The notes under the pieces: generated by a model
Told to the model about the DNA's origin: nothing
What the model saw: only the letters and a program-made list of their open reading frames with translations
Database searches by the model: none
Translations under genes and position numbers: made by a program
Shown here: piece by piece, positions 23,036 through 63,700 of the stretch
Layout of the letters: each line of letters opens with the position of its first letter
Position numbering within the stretch: position 1 is the first letter of the stretch
NCBI GenBank assembly: GCA_037039925.1
Contig: JAXRKP010001608.1
Span: 16,001 to 80,000, forward strand
Origin: Doris montereyensis
Taxonomy: Eukaryota > Mollusca > Gastropoda > Nudibranchia > Dorididae
Direction of reading: 5' to 3'
DNA: 64,000 nt

Positions 23036-23589
23036 CAAAAGCAGGTGGAGGAACAGGGGGGGGAAGGAGGAGGAGGATCTGTCTCTTTAATTTTTTTTAC
23101 TCAATTAGATGAGTTGGTTATGAAGAGCAGTGTATGTTACAATAAATAAATGTTATAACGTATAAACTCTTTAGAGGATGCTCATTGTTTTGCGCTCATG
23201 GAACAACACAGGTGAGACAAGTGTGAAGCAATGACCACGACAAGGAGGAATTCACTACAACCACAACCAAGACAAGACCAGCTTGCCTGCAAGTCACAAT
23301 AAAGTATCTATAATCTGTACAATCAATGAATTATTATTATGATTGACCTGCACAAAAATTATTGCGGTCATGTTGTATGTTGTTGAATGATGACGCCACT
23401 TGATTTGAATATGGGCAGTCATAGACATGTATATAAATATATGCTAAGACCTGTTGTATAATAATATGTATGTATGTTTAAGGGCTTAACTTATCATTTG
23501 CCTTGACACTTTGTTTTTGTTGTTAGATCTACTGGCAATGATGGCTTAGTACTAATACTTATAGTTAGACGTGATCTTGCATTCCTTAC

Positions 23590-23830
23590 AAAAGACATGT
23601 GACACACATTTCCTCACTTGATTAGGTTGAGGACATGTGACACACATTTCCTCACTTGATCAGGGTGTAAATGGGTTCCAGTATCAGCTGGGAGAAGAAC
23701 CTGCTACAAACCAGCATCGTGTCCAAGAGGGAATGATAATATGTAAATCACCTATTCTTTTCACCCGATTGAAACAGGGATACACCTCGGCTCTGTTGGC
23801 CGTAAGGTCTTTGAAGGAAATTTACTTTTT
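23590..23830 (+). mobile_element. SINE family 2 tail fragment with a short duplication
   Basis: CATGTGACACACATTTCCTC then ACTTGAT occurs twice (about 23598 and 23634). The second is followed by the family 2 tail: CAAACCAGCATCGTGTCC, AAACAGGGATACACCTCGG and GGCCGTAAGGTCTTTGAAGG. Confidence 0.6.
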
Positions 23831-23874
23831 GATTAATTAACTGTTAACATGTATGTCTTGATTTATTACATTAC

Positions 23875-24310
23875 AGTAGTAGCGGTCTAAGAACACTCCT
23901 GCTAATACGACTGGCTGCTTACCAGCACGCTTTTCTCAGGAAACCACAGTTTTCTAGACTGCATAAATTGGCCTCTTAACAACACACAACTGGCAAAAAA
24001 CACAATCATTAACAGGCTCCTAACTTGTCAAAGTTGTCAAGACACAGGCCTTTCTTCCACAAATTTCCAATATGAAGGCATTTCAATGAATCCAGAAGTG
24101 TAGATGATCAAGCCATGGATCTCAGTTGTAGTACATAGGTGGTAATAGCTAAGTCTCTCTAACTGCCAGATGGCAAAGTGCCAATTTCATCCACTTGGGC
24201 CAAAAAGCAATGGTCGTTGTCTAGCATAGGCTAATAAACACTAGCAGTGAATCTTACTTTACCTGCCAGACAGTGTGGTGTCGCGATGCATAATGTTTTG
24301 CGCTTGCAAA
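23875..24310. repeat. Dispersed ~430-bp repeat, copy 1 (pair with 51655-52050)
   Basis: Shared blocks with 51655-52050 in the same order: ATTGGCC(C/T)CTTAACAAC, CTTGTCAAAGTTGTCAAGA, GATGGCAAAGTGCCAATTT, then CCAGACAGTGTGGTGTC and CGATGCA.AATGTTTTGCG. Noncoding; class unknown. Confidence 0.75.
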
Positions 24311-24339
24311 ACAAACAATAGTCTAAATTCATCTATCTT

Positions 24340-25320
24340 TGTTTAAAGTACATGAAAACAATTCATGTTACTACTGTACATACAATGTCTTTAATAATTA
24401 TTGACAGAAAGCATACAGGTTGATAAAGATATGCTACCATCAGAGATCTATGATACAACTTGTTTAAAGTTTTCAGATGTATTCTTACATCTTACAAAAC
24501 AATCCAACTGAACTAAGCAAAGGAGACTTGCAAGCACATTATACATGTACTATTTGTAAATGAGCCCACTTCTACAACATGAACAAAACATAAAGATAAA
24601 CCGTTAACAATGAGGTATTTCAATTCTCAAAGGAATGGAGGTATTTCAGTATTTTAGCTTTAGGTATGTAATGTGGTAAAAGACTATATAAATAAGCCAA
24701 CAGAAACACTATTTTTCACTGTTATATCTCTCACTCTTTGTCTCTGTCTCTCTCGTTCTTGAACAGTAGCCATATTCTATGATTTCGGCTACACTTATTC
24801 AAAAGAGCCAATGGTCAACCAGAGAATTCACACAAATGACTAGCTGTGACGGTCACAACACAAAGATTTAAAAACCGATAAAAAAAAAAAAGAAAAAAAC
24901 CCGAAAAATAGCTGCCTAGGTTGCCGTAAAGTTCTACAGGGAATTTGAGTGAATAAGAATGAAATTTGTAGAACTGATTTTTCTTATCATCAAAACAGTA
25001 GTCTTATGAAATAAACATGATTATCAGAGCTCCCAACCCCATGAACAGGAAAAAGTGGGAGATTGCTTGTCAAAAAGAGGAAGATTTGGAGAAAAAAAAG
25101 TGTACAATTTGAAAATGCTAACAAAACTTAATGTGGACAGGGAGAAACACAAAAAAAAAGCTTAAAAAGTGTACAATCTCAAAACGCTTACAAATCCACT
25201 TTTTCAGCAGTAGGTTAGCAGCATTATAGATGAAAGAAACATTATAGTGTGTACTGGTCACGGGGGTCATAAGGTCACAATCCAAATGCTCCCCTATCTG
25301 CCTTATATTCAACAATATTT
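24340..25320. other. Intergenic AT-rich DNA
   Basis: No exon or repeat family recognised; A-rich runs at about 24880 and 25090-25160. Confidence 0.5.
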
Positions 25321-25324
25321 GTGG

Positions 25325-25480
25325 GTGGTTGGTGATTACTGCTGGTAGGTGGTAGGTTCAACTACTTTCCTCTCACTCTTTTACATGCCTTTCTTCTTGC
25401 TGTTTCATCTTTTTCTCTTAATTGACCCTGAGATCACCGCATATGGTGGACAGAGTAAATTGCAATAACAAACAAACAAA
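25325..25480 (+). mobile_element. SINE family 3 copy
   Basis: GGTGGTAGGTTCAACTACT (B-box region), TTCTTGCTGTTTCATCTTTT, TTAATTGACCCTGAGATCAC and GGTGGACAGAGTAAATTGCA, ending in (CAAA)n. Confidence 0.75.
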
Positions 25481-25794
25481 CAAACACACATTCAAAGTTG
25501 TAATTCTTGTATTTTTGTATCCTGCGTCTGGTTGTTGTTGTTGTCCCTATGGGGCCTCCAAATCTATTTAAATTTCATATCCTTAGCCATCACTTTGTAT
25601 ACAGCAAAATAAACACATGCTAGAATCTATGGATGTCATCACTTCTACGCTTCACCATTAGCGTCCAGTACGAGTACACATGTATTGGCCGAGCGGAACC
25701 CAAACCTGAAGTCCTTGCAAGATTTGCGCAAATGACCGCAGCATTGATTAACCTCAAACCAGTTTGCAGTTTAGGAGTCGGACGACAACAAAAT

Positions 25795-26010
25795 TAACAT
25801 CCAAACAAAGTTGATACTCTTAAAGATACTAGTCCTTTCCATCCGCTATCTTGTGAATCATAGACTCTAACAGCAGATCTACAAAAGGAAAATACAAGCA
25901 GCTGAAATTGAAATGCAATGCTGCAGAAGACTCTTAGAGCGTTTCCTATAGAAAGCATAATATCAGCAATGAATGAAGAAGTGAAGACAAGAGTGATACA
26001 ATACACCGGA
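25795..26010 (+). pseudogene. LINE reverse-transcriptase C-terminal fragment (third family)
   Basis: With frame slips it reads QTKLILLKILVLSIRYLV, RKIQAAEIEMQCCRRLLERF and a NEEVKTRV motif. This is the thumb/C-terminal segment (AAEMKCLRRLL...NEEVR) found in many LINE proteins. Heavily degraded. Confidence 0.6.
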
Positions 26011-26329
26011 CACACACAATGTAGATCTGCTGGCCATTGGGAAAAGAAGAAAGTTGAATTGGTACACAGCCATACTAAAAGATCAACTGACCTTTCCAAA
26101 CTCATCTTACAAGGCAGGTGAAGTGTTTGCTTCTTTCATTGAAATTACCCCGTCCACCATACATGGTGATCTCAGGAAGATGATGAAGTGGAAGTAAACT
26201 AAGATCTATGTCTAGACTTCAATGATACATACACTTAAATCATGTTATATCCAATATTTTAAAATTTCAATAAAACTAAACATGAAATAAAAGTTATGAA
26301 GATGACTTCATTAATGCGACTGTTTCATT

Positions 26330-26890
26330 GAGTTTTCAGTCATCATATTAGGTTTCTATGGCTGTCTTTCTAATCTTTAATGAGAAATATTATGGCTGCC
26401 TTTCTAATCTTTAATCAAAATTCTATGGCTGCCTTTGTAATCTTTAATCAGAATTCTATGGCTGCCTTTATAATCTTTAATCAGGATTCTATGGCTGCCT
26501 TTATAATCTTTAATTAGAATTTTATGGCTGCCTTTATAATCTTTAATCAAAATTCTATGGCTGCCTTTATAATCTTTAATCAGAATTCTATGGCTGCCTT
26601 TATAATCTTTAATCAAATTTTATGGCTGCCTTTATAATCTTTAATCAAAATTCTATGGCTGCCTTTATAATCTTTAATCAAAATTCTATGGCTGCCTTTA
26701 TAATCTTTAATCAAAATTCTATGGCTGCCTTTATAATCTTTAATAAGAATTCTATGGCTGCCTTTATAATTTTTAATCAGGATCAAATGGCTGCCTTTAT
26801 AATCTTTATTCAGTATTCTATAGTTGCCTTCATAGACTTTATTTAAGATTCTATGGCTGCCTTTGTAATCTTTATTCAGGATGCTAAGTG
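26330..26890. repeat. 33-bp minisatellite, about 16 units
   Basis: Unit TCTATGGCTGCCTTTATAAT + CTTTAATCAAAAT, with flanking units diverging on both sides. It gives open frames on both strands (MAAFIIFNQNS or DYKGSHRILIK repeated) because the period is a multiple of three and the unit lacks stops. Confidence 0.97.
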
Positions 26891-27229
26891 TTAATCTTAA
26901 TCTCAAATCCAATCTTCTAATTCATTGTTAAATTTTTGACCAAGTAGCATGGACCGTGCAGATTTGAAAAAGAAATTGGGACGTTTTTCATAAGTTGAGT
27001 GTTTTGAAATGGTGCGCAGCCCGAAAAATCCTTCCTGCTAGGCCTTTAACCTCTTGTGTCATTAACCTCTCCACTGTCCACTATGGGGAAGCATTTAAAA
27101 CAGTGTGTGGATAAAACCTCAATAGATTTCCATAGTTAGATGTAGGTTTAAAATTTGGGGTAATTCCAAACTTTCAATGAAACAAATGGGTTAGAAATTT
27201 GTGGTGATCCCATAATAATATCTTGTTAG

Positions 27230-27390
27230 TTTACAGGTACGACGATAGTGGTAATCCCAGGTATACATCGTTGGTAGTGGTACTTGCAGGTATGGAAGTG
27301 ATAATCCCAGGTATGGTAGGGATAATTGCAGGTATGAAAGTGATACTATCAGGTATGGTAATGGTAATCCCAGTTATGGTAGTGGAAATG
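27230..27390. repeat. ~21-bp degenerate minisatellite
   Basis: Six to eight imperfect units of the type AGGTATGGTAGTGATAATCCC. Noncoding. Confidence 0.8.
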
Positions 27391-27599
27391 TCATATCCTG
27401 TCACACATTGCCAGATGGAGACAGAATCAAAACAAATACAAATACTTAAAGTTGCTACCAGATATAAAATTATATTGTCATCAATAAACTTAAGAGATAT
27501 AAGATTAAACGAAATCATGGGAATATCCATAAGTCTATCCCTGGTTTTGTCGCAAAGGGTGAAAGCCGGCCTGACAGTCAATCAGTAATCTCAGTGCCA

Positions 27600-28155
27600 G
27601 CCAGTTGGAAGCACCTGACCTGTTACTATTACATTAGTCTGGCAAACTAAGTTCTTTGAGCCTGTTTTTGCACAAGTTAAGATGATCTATAAATATTATC
27701 TATTATCATTATTTAAATTAACCTCAAACTCTGAGTGAAAGAATTTGAGACACGCAAACTTATGCCTGATTTGATTAAAACATGAAAATAATCACAACAC
27801 GAGACAAATTAATGTTAATGCTTGTTACAAAGATTGAACAGGTTGGGGGGGGATTTTTTTCTCTCTCAAATTTGTAGCTGCCGTTATGCTCTGTAATTTC
27901 CAAACATATCATATAGGCAGAGCGTAGTACTCTCATCCAAGACTGGCTGTACCATACTGTTAGTCAGTCAAAAACGAGTCAAGAAGAGCTTGATTCCTAT
28001 ACCCTAGAGTTTGCCTGTGTAATAAATTTCCCTAAACACAGTTTCAGACAATTTAGGCCATCCTGCAATGAAGTCAAACTCTGGGTGTGTGTGTTACATA
28101 AAAACTCTGTGAAAAGAAAACTTCTTTAAATAACTGCTAGAGCCAGGACCACCTT
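27600..28155. other. USP gene 3' flank / presumed 3' UTR
   Basis: Lies downstream of the USP stop codon on the - strand. No clear poly(A) signal found and no other exon. Confidence 0.4.
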
Positions 28156-28158
28156 GAT

Positions 28159-55361
<27,203 letters not shown>

Positions 55362-55934
55362 TTTCCCTTTGAACAAAGTCTGCACACTCAAAGTCTGAAA
55401 ATGTCTGTATGATCATTCAAAACTTCCAAAATTTCACGTAATCATTGCATTTATTGATCTTACTCAGGACGCAAATTCTCTGAAAACCAAAGAAAGAATG
55501 ATGAAAATAAATTTGCAAATAGTATACAAAAATAGGCAGTCAATAAGTGTAAATAAAATTATTTAACTTCCTCATCAGCGTTTAATTTGAAAGATGAATG
55601 TTACTACACTTTCTATAGAAAAGCAAAATATTATACTGCCATATATATATTTCACTTCTCTTTACAAAATAGCATCCATTAGTATTTAAGTTCAGAAAGG
55701 GGTAATAAGATTGTATTCAACACTATAGCTCATCAGTCAAATAGTCATAGGATATTAAAAGCTTTATCCAATTCATCACAAGAAACCTCTTTATCAAAGT
55801 TAATGCTCTTGCTATTGTTTTTATGATGTAATGAAAATGTTATGTTAAAAATGTTTTTTCTTATTTTATATATGTTGACTACTAGTAAAGTAATAGGTAG
55901 ACTATAAGTAAAAGTAAAGTTCTTATACTGTCAA

Positions 55935-56080
55935 TTTGCACCTGGGAAAAATGTGTGTTAAGTGTCTTTGCCAAGGAACACGTCAGACCTAGCTTCGCTG
56001 GGATTCAAACCCAGGACCTCATGATACTCAATCCAGCAGCCTAACCACCCCGGTCACCAACGCCACACAATACAGAAGAT
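55935..56080 (-). mobile_element. SINE family 2 copy
   Basis: On the - strand: GTTGGTGACCGGGGTGGTTA (A-box arm), CCTGGGTTTGAATCCCAGC (B box), AGCTAGGTCTGACGTG and TTGGCAAAGACACTTAAC. Confidence 0.82.
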
Positions 56081-56129
56081 AAATCAGATTAACACTTTGT
56101 GATTGAATCCATGGTATTTTAAAGAACAT

Positions 56130-56205
56130 AGGAGCATCAGATAATGTTGGATATGCGCTATATAAATTCTATATCCATCAATATTATTATTACTATGGTG
56201 AAAAA
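56130..56205 (+). mobile_element. L2/SINE-type 3' terminus
   Basis: GGATATGCGCTATATAAATT followed by ATTATTATTA is the same kind of terminus as at 29890 and 5365, here on the + strand. Confidence 0.45.
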
Positions 56206-56799
56206 GAAGAAAGGACACAGCTAGGGAATGTGGGAAAGGGGGAGGAGAAGTACGTTTGTAAGGTGGTCTAGTTGGGAAAACCCTTGGGGCATATCTTGTA
56301 GGCTGTTACTATATATATCTAAAGTGATCAAACAACTTCAAAAACTTACAATTAATGGATAGATGATAAGGTTACAAAACTTGTAATCAGAAATTGTTGC
56401 GCCAAAATCATTGTCTAATAGATTTAATAATAACTTTTACTCAGTCAACAGATGATGATTTTTGGCCTTTCCATGGTCAGCATAAGTAAAGTTTTTCCTT
56501 TTATTTATTCGACAGACTCAATTAAGAAAGTACATTCCAATGTGTTACACTTAAGTTCGATTGAAATGTCACAAGCAATAAAAACGTTTTTTCCTTTAAA
56601 TGAAAATTAAATTAATGTTAACATGATACATACAATATATAAAATCACCCAAAAGAAGGACTCAGTTCATAAAAAGTGACAAGTATACAAACATTCATGA
56701 TTCAGGACAGTAAAATCTTCTGAAGTGATTTGTTTTGTTTTTGAGTTTGGTTTTTTCCTTTTAGTATATTTTATCATATACATAGTAACTGTCAGAATG

Positions 56800-57150
56800 G
56801 AGTCCTCCTTTATCATTTAAAAGTTTGTAACGTCCTTGGTTGCCATGGAAACTGTCGCCATCTTGAATTTTGACCCAAGTTTCAAAATCCATCTCCTCAC
56901 TTAGTTACGAATAAAATCACTCAAAACTTGTGCAGATCGTTTTTTCCCCATTTAATATCTAAAATGTGATATGGGGAAATTGGAGATATTGTGGATAGTT
57001 TTTTATTATTAGTAATGAATTTTTGAAAATAACACAATGTGCTAGATGTCATTCTACTAATATTGACAAGAGGAACTTGTGTGCCAAATATCGGTCAATA
57101 AACAACTGAGGAGATAGAAAATTAATGTGAAATAACTCAATTTCAGGAAA
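56800..57150. repeat. Dispersed repeat, copy 2
   Basis: Pairs with 48830-49450 (GCCATCTTGAATTTTG core). Noncoding. Confidence 0.6.
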
Positions 57151-57549
57151 AACGCAATAAAGCAATCCAGCCCCTTACTCTTTCAACAGTCTCTGGCATT
57201 ATAACTAATGTAAAGAGGATTGTACATCTAGGTTTAGATGTGCACTGTTGTGGAAAAAGACGATCATGAGACCAGTTTTTTTGTTTTATTCTATACTCAT
57301 CCCTCTTTACAAACACACAGATCGGCAAAGTTTGCCCCCCTCCCCCCCCTTATTATCTCAGCGCTCTGCCAAATTGTAATTTGCTGCCACATTATAAGGG
57401 ATTTCAGTGTCATCTTCTCAGTTTGTGTAAGGGTAATTGACATAAAAATTTTGACTATTTTTGGAACCCATTAACTCAATTCTTGACATTACTGTCATCG
57501 TGCATATTTTGATTGAATCTAAAATATTAATCCAATTTGGCTTTAAAGT

Positions 57550-57845
57550 GATGTGTTTAATTTCTCTTTTATAAAGTCTTCAGTAGTATTATTGAGTTTT
57601 ATTTCTGTTGGCAGTCCATTCCACAGTCTTACTGTACTAGGGTAAAAAGAATAGAGGACCTAGGACAGTTCCCTGGGAAACACCTGAAAGCACTGGCTTG
57701 GGATTAGATTTAATACCTTCAACAATTACCTTTTTGAGTGCGGTCCAAAGAAACGATTTGATCCATTCAAAAAGAGAATTGTTAATACCATATCCATCCA
57801 ATATTTTTAACTTCCCCTCGCCTACAAAATATTCTGTAACAAAAA
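57550..57845 (-). pseudogene. Jockey/CR1-type RT fragment with internal deletion
   Basis: On the - strand KLKILDGYGINNSLFEWIKS, then FLWTALKKVIVEGIKSNPKP and VLSGVSQGTVLGPLFF, the RT palm approach. It is then joined directly to TVEWTANRNK or, one frame over, RLWNGLPTEIKLNNTTEDF, the C-terminal RLWNxLP block. The FADD box and everything between are missing. Confidence 0.75.
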
Positions 57846-58092
57846 ATTATACGTCATATATGGACATTTCTCTGCCATAAACTTATGTATATATATACGA
57901 ATAATGTAAAATAGAAAATGAACATTTTGGTCCTTAACCGCTTATATCCAGCACCCCCAACCAATGTAACAGCACTACGACACCACCCACTGGAAAACAA
58001 CATATGATTCACAACAGATTCTTGTTCGTTATTGTAACTCCTTGAAGAATTGATGAGGTGGTTTTTAACTTATCACGCCAAATATCAACTAT

Positions 58093-58124
58093 CAATCATA
58101 TATATATATATATATATATATATA
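58093..58124. repeat. (AT)n microsatellite
   Basis: About 16 AT units. Confidence 0.95.
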
Positions 58125-58454
58125 AATGAGTATTTATTGATTATTAATATAGCTATCTTAAGATGTTTAGATCTATCCCTCTCCCTCCCCAGGCACCCCT
58201 GCTCTTTATTTTTCACTAGGTACTCACATAATCAAGGAGGAAACCCCCTCCCTTTTTTTTCACGTAATCAGAGGGGTTACCCCATGAAACCTGTTATTTT
58301 CACTCCATTCTCAGTTTTTAAAATTTGGCAACGGAACTCCTATCTGGTCAACTATGCACTGTGTTACAGGAACAAGGAGTACCAGTCATATAGAACAAAC
58401 CATGTTTATTGTTATTAAATTATATTATTGAAATCGAAATGAGAATGTCTTCAA

Positions 58455-58590
58455 TCAAAAATTATTGAACTAAATACAATTTTGACAGACACATCAAACA
58501 GAGCTGTCCAGCTGTACTGATGATGTTATAGCCGTATTGACGATACAACCACTTTATCTAAATTCATTAAAAGATTTGACACACATTATA
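58455..58590 (+). repeat. Dispersed repeat, copy 2 (pair with 12740-12900)
   Basis: TTGACAGACACATCAAACAG, GTCCAGCTGTACTGATG and TTATAGCCGTATTGACGA match the first copy in order. Confidence 0.6.
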
Positions 58591-59263
58591 TCAAGTTATA
58601 AATAGATCTAGATTCCTTTCTTTACATAATTTCTACTTTCAGTCCATAGCCGAGTTAGCGTAGGGCTCCTTTAGATTCAGATTGACTATCACTATTAACA
58701 AAACTTTAAATCTATTAAAATTGAAGAACATGTGTTCCCTACATCTCTAGATGTAAATCTAGATAGATCCAGCTCTAAATCTAGAGACCAGATCCGAAAT
58801 CGAGATTCTTATTCTAGAAAATAAATTTTAAAAACCCAGCCGAGAGACAATAGACGACATTGATTCAGACATGATTGCCAGTTCTAATCACTCTAAGTCT
58901 ACGGTCTTCAATTCTTAATGACACACGTAATATTATAGACTCTTACAAAATTCGAACACTAAAATGTCCCCTGTGTCTTTTTTCTCCTTTTTCAGCAATA
59001 CACCTTTCTTTTCATTTCCAGCATTTCACAGGCGAGAAGAAAAATCGAGTTATTTACCCTAACTTATCTTTCGTCTTTAACTCTTCACAAAATAAAATAG
59101 GTTTGGCTGTGTACCTCGTACACATGTTTTTTCGCGATGTAGATGGGGGATAATACATATAATTAATTGTGTGTTTGTGTGTTATTTTTTTTGGGTTTTT
59201 TTTTTTGGGGGGGGTGCTTATCTATTACTTTTTATATGATGACAGTTTCAGTCACAGCCATGT

Positions 59264-60228
<965 letters not shown>

Positions 60229-60229
60229 C

Positions 60230-60732
60230 TGGGCAGTGTACAGGTAAGCACATGTGCAGGAATTAGGTGGTCCCGCCTCCACGAGTCTCCTGCTGCCTTG
60301 CGGGCGGTCCCGGCTGACCAAATGCTAATGGATTTAACCCTGACAGAAAGCAATATGCTTCCTTGCAGGTCGGTCTTGGTTGACCAAAGGCTAAGGAGTC
60401 AACCTGACATAAAATAACAACATGCTGCCTTGTAGGCCGGTTTTGGGCAACCAAAGGCTAGGGACTTAACCCTGACAGAAAAATAACAAGGTTCGGTAGG
60501 GGCATCAAGGTGACAGCCCTACCATCCACCTACTGAGGGTACAGTGGGCTAATCCCCTGCTTATCCAAAGTCAAACAGATTCAAAGAAAGAAATATAATA
60601 TACCGAGCTTGAACTTTCGAAGACGACTCTGGAAAAAGAACACGGACTGTGATATTTGGAACATGGAATATTAGGGCAATAAATGGAAAGAGTTAGAATT
60701 AGCTGAAGAAATCGTAAATTTTCAAAGTAGTA
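60230..60732 (+). mobile_element. LINE family A 5' part (copy A7), truncated at 3'
   Basis: GGGCAGTGTACAGGTAAGCA, three to four 5' UTR monomers (ACCAAAGGCTAAGGAGTCAA...CCTGACATAAAATAAC), GGGTACAGTGGGCTAATCCC and the endonuclease start (TWNIRAINGKS). It breaks off at about 60732 where family B begins. Confidence 0.85.
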
Positions 60733-63700
60733 GGGGCGACCATCCCCTACCAGGCACGTCCACATGAGTTCAGATAGTCGAATGGCCCCTAGATGGAGAG
60801 GTTAGCTGCGAATAACCAATAAGCAGCCGTGGACAATCTGGCGCTGGTCATAGAGGGTGGGGTAGAGTTGAAAAAATGGGAACTCAGCTCATTGAAAATA
60901 CCCCAACATACCCACAGAAATGACTAGCAGGAAAATTAAAGCGCCTTTATAACCTTTCGCCCGGTAGATATATCTCATCAGCCTGGTAAGGTAGTCTATA
61001 TAGGAGACGGAAAACTCCGATTTCAAAATATGGGCAGAGAGAGCTCATTAACATTGGAGGGTAGCCTGTCTAGGAGTGAATCTCCAAAATAAATTTTGGT
61101 CCTCCAGGGGATTGGGCGTGGGGTCAGCAACCCTACCCTGCAAAAATCAGCATCGCTACCGAAACGTCAGCAAATAATTTAGTTACGCCAACCTTGAGCA
61201 CAATTGATGCCCCTCTAAAGTGTCAGGGACGCACACTACCTCCCTGGGACAGCGGAGAGTGCAATATGATGCCTAGCAGGCCAATTTACCTTCTTAACCC
61301 AAGGAAAATCTCAAGAATTGGCACATGGAATATCCGTACTATGTACGAGACAGGGAAGTGTTCACAAATAGCATCAGAATTCAGGAATTTTCAACTGGAA
61401 TCAGTGAAACTCATTGGATAGAATTGGGAGAAACACAATTGACAACTGGTGAAACAATAATTTATTTAGGAAACACTGACAACAATGCAAACCAGTCTGC
61501 AGGAGTTGGTTTTATGTTATCAAGAAAAGCCCAAATCTTACTTATTTTATGGAAACCAATGGAACATCGGATTATGTCAGCCACTTTCAGAACCAGCAAC
61601 CGGCGAATAAATCTAAATGTCATCGTATGATATGCCCCAACGAATGACAAGGGGGAAGATGTCAAAGTAGATTTCTACGAGCGGCTCATACAAAAACAGG
61701 AAGACATTAAGTCAAGGGATATTTCAATAGTAATGGCAGATTTCAACGCCAAAAAAAGTGATGACAACAAAGGATTTTCAAGAAGTCATGGGAAAGCACG
61801 GATTAGTGACAATGAATGAAAACAGAGAACTTTTTGTGGACATGTGCGCAAGCTACAACCTTATGTTAGGAGGTAGCCTTTTCAAACACAAAAGAATACG
61901 CCTTGTCATTTGGATTTCACCTGATCAAAAGATACAGAACCAAATTGACCATATGCGTATCAACAAACGATTTAGATCCCCTCTCAGTGATGCTAAAGTT
62001 AATTGAGGAGCAGATGTCAGTTCGGATCACCATCTTATTATACAGAAAGTAAAATTTAGACTGAAACGATACAGAGACACACCAACAACTATAACCAAGA
62101 AGAAATACGCTGTCAGCCTTCTGAGGAAGAAAGGAAAAAGAAGAATTTTCTCTCACAAGTTCCAATCAATTTGAGGCTCTGACAGGACTATAGGACAGTA
62201 ACATATAAAACCATTGAAAGAATGGATTTCTCAAGAGAACTCCATAATGATAGAAACACGCAGTGAGGCAAAAATGCAGCTATTGATGTCAAGAACCAGA
62301 GCAACCAAGGCCCAATTCCAAGCCTTATACACAGAGGCCAATGCTCAAGTAAAGAAAAGTGTAAGAACAGACAAAAGAAATTATTTTGAAGAATTAGCCA
62401 CAGAGGCCAGTGAAGCGGCAGAAAAGGTAAATATGAGAGATGTCTATGCTGTAACTAAGAAGCTAACAGGGAAGTACAGGCAAGGAAGTAGAGTCATAAA
62501 AAGCAAAAGCGGCAATCTTCTTACCACAAAAGAGGAACACATGTCTCGTTGGAAGGAACATTTGTGGAGGCACTAGAACACCTAAACATAGCTACAGTTG
62601 CCCCAGCACCAACGGAGATTCGACACACAATTGGAAAGATTAAGAATAGAAAGGCAGCAGGACCGGATGGTATACCTGGAGAAGCACTGAAAACATACAC
62701 ATAGTGCTCTGTTACCGTGTTAAATAGCCTTTTCACATAGAACTGGGAAAAGGAAGAATTTCCAAATGACTGGAAAGAGATTGACCGTTGTCGAATTACC
62801 TAAAAAGGAAGACCTCAATGAGTGCAGTAAAACTACAGGAGGATAATGCTCCTGTCGGTTCCAGGAAAAACATTCTCAACAGGGTTATCCTTGAAAGACT
62901 TAAAAGGGCAATCGATGCCCAACTACGAGATAAGCAAGCAGGATTTAGACAAAATAAATCCTGTACTGACCAAATAGCATCATTGTTGAGCAATCGTTGG
63001 ACTGGAATTCACCCCTATACATCAATTTCATCGACTTTGAAGAAGCAATTGACAGCCTCTATAGGGATTCTCTTTGGAAACTCCTGCGACATTATGGTGT
63101 ACCCTTAAAACTTACAAGAATAATACAGAAATCATATGAAGATAGGACTGTGAAAGTATACATGCTGGAGAAGTCTATGAATCTTTCAGCATCAAGACAG
63201 GATTTCGCCAAGACTGTCTTCTTTCTCCCTTTCTGTTTCTTTTAGCCATCGACTTCCTGATGAAAAATGCAACAGATGGGAGCAGAAATAGCATTCAATG
63301 GATTATTGCAAAAAAAGTTAACGACCTGGATTTCGCCAATGATATCGCTTTGCTTTCACACACGCACAAGCGAATGCAGAACAAAAAATGGGTGCCATTG
63401 AGACGATATCATCATCTATGGGACTCAAACTCAAGTAAAAAAATATATGATTCTTCGCAACTGCAAAACCAGCAAAACCTAAAAAAAGGAGAACCGCTGG
63501 AAAATATGGACAAATTTTGCTAATTTGGGTAGCATGATTGATGGCAATGGAGGTGTGGAAGAAGATGTCAAAACCAGGATACAGAAGGCACTACAAGCAT
63601 TTTTAAGCCCAGCTTAACCAGAAATAATCAAACTAGGGATATTCAACTCAAATGTCAAGTCGGTGCTAATTTATGGTTCAGAAACACGAAGAACCACAAA

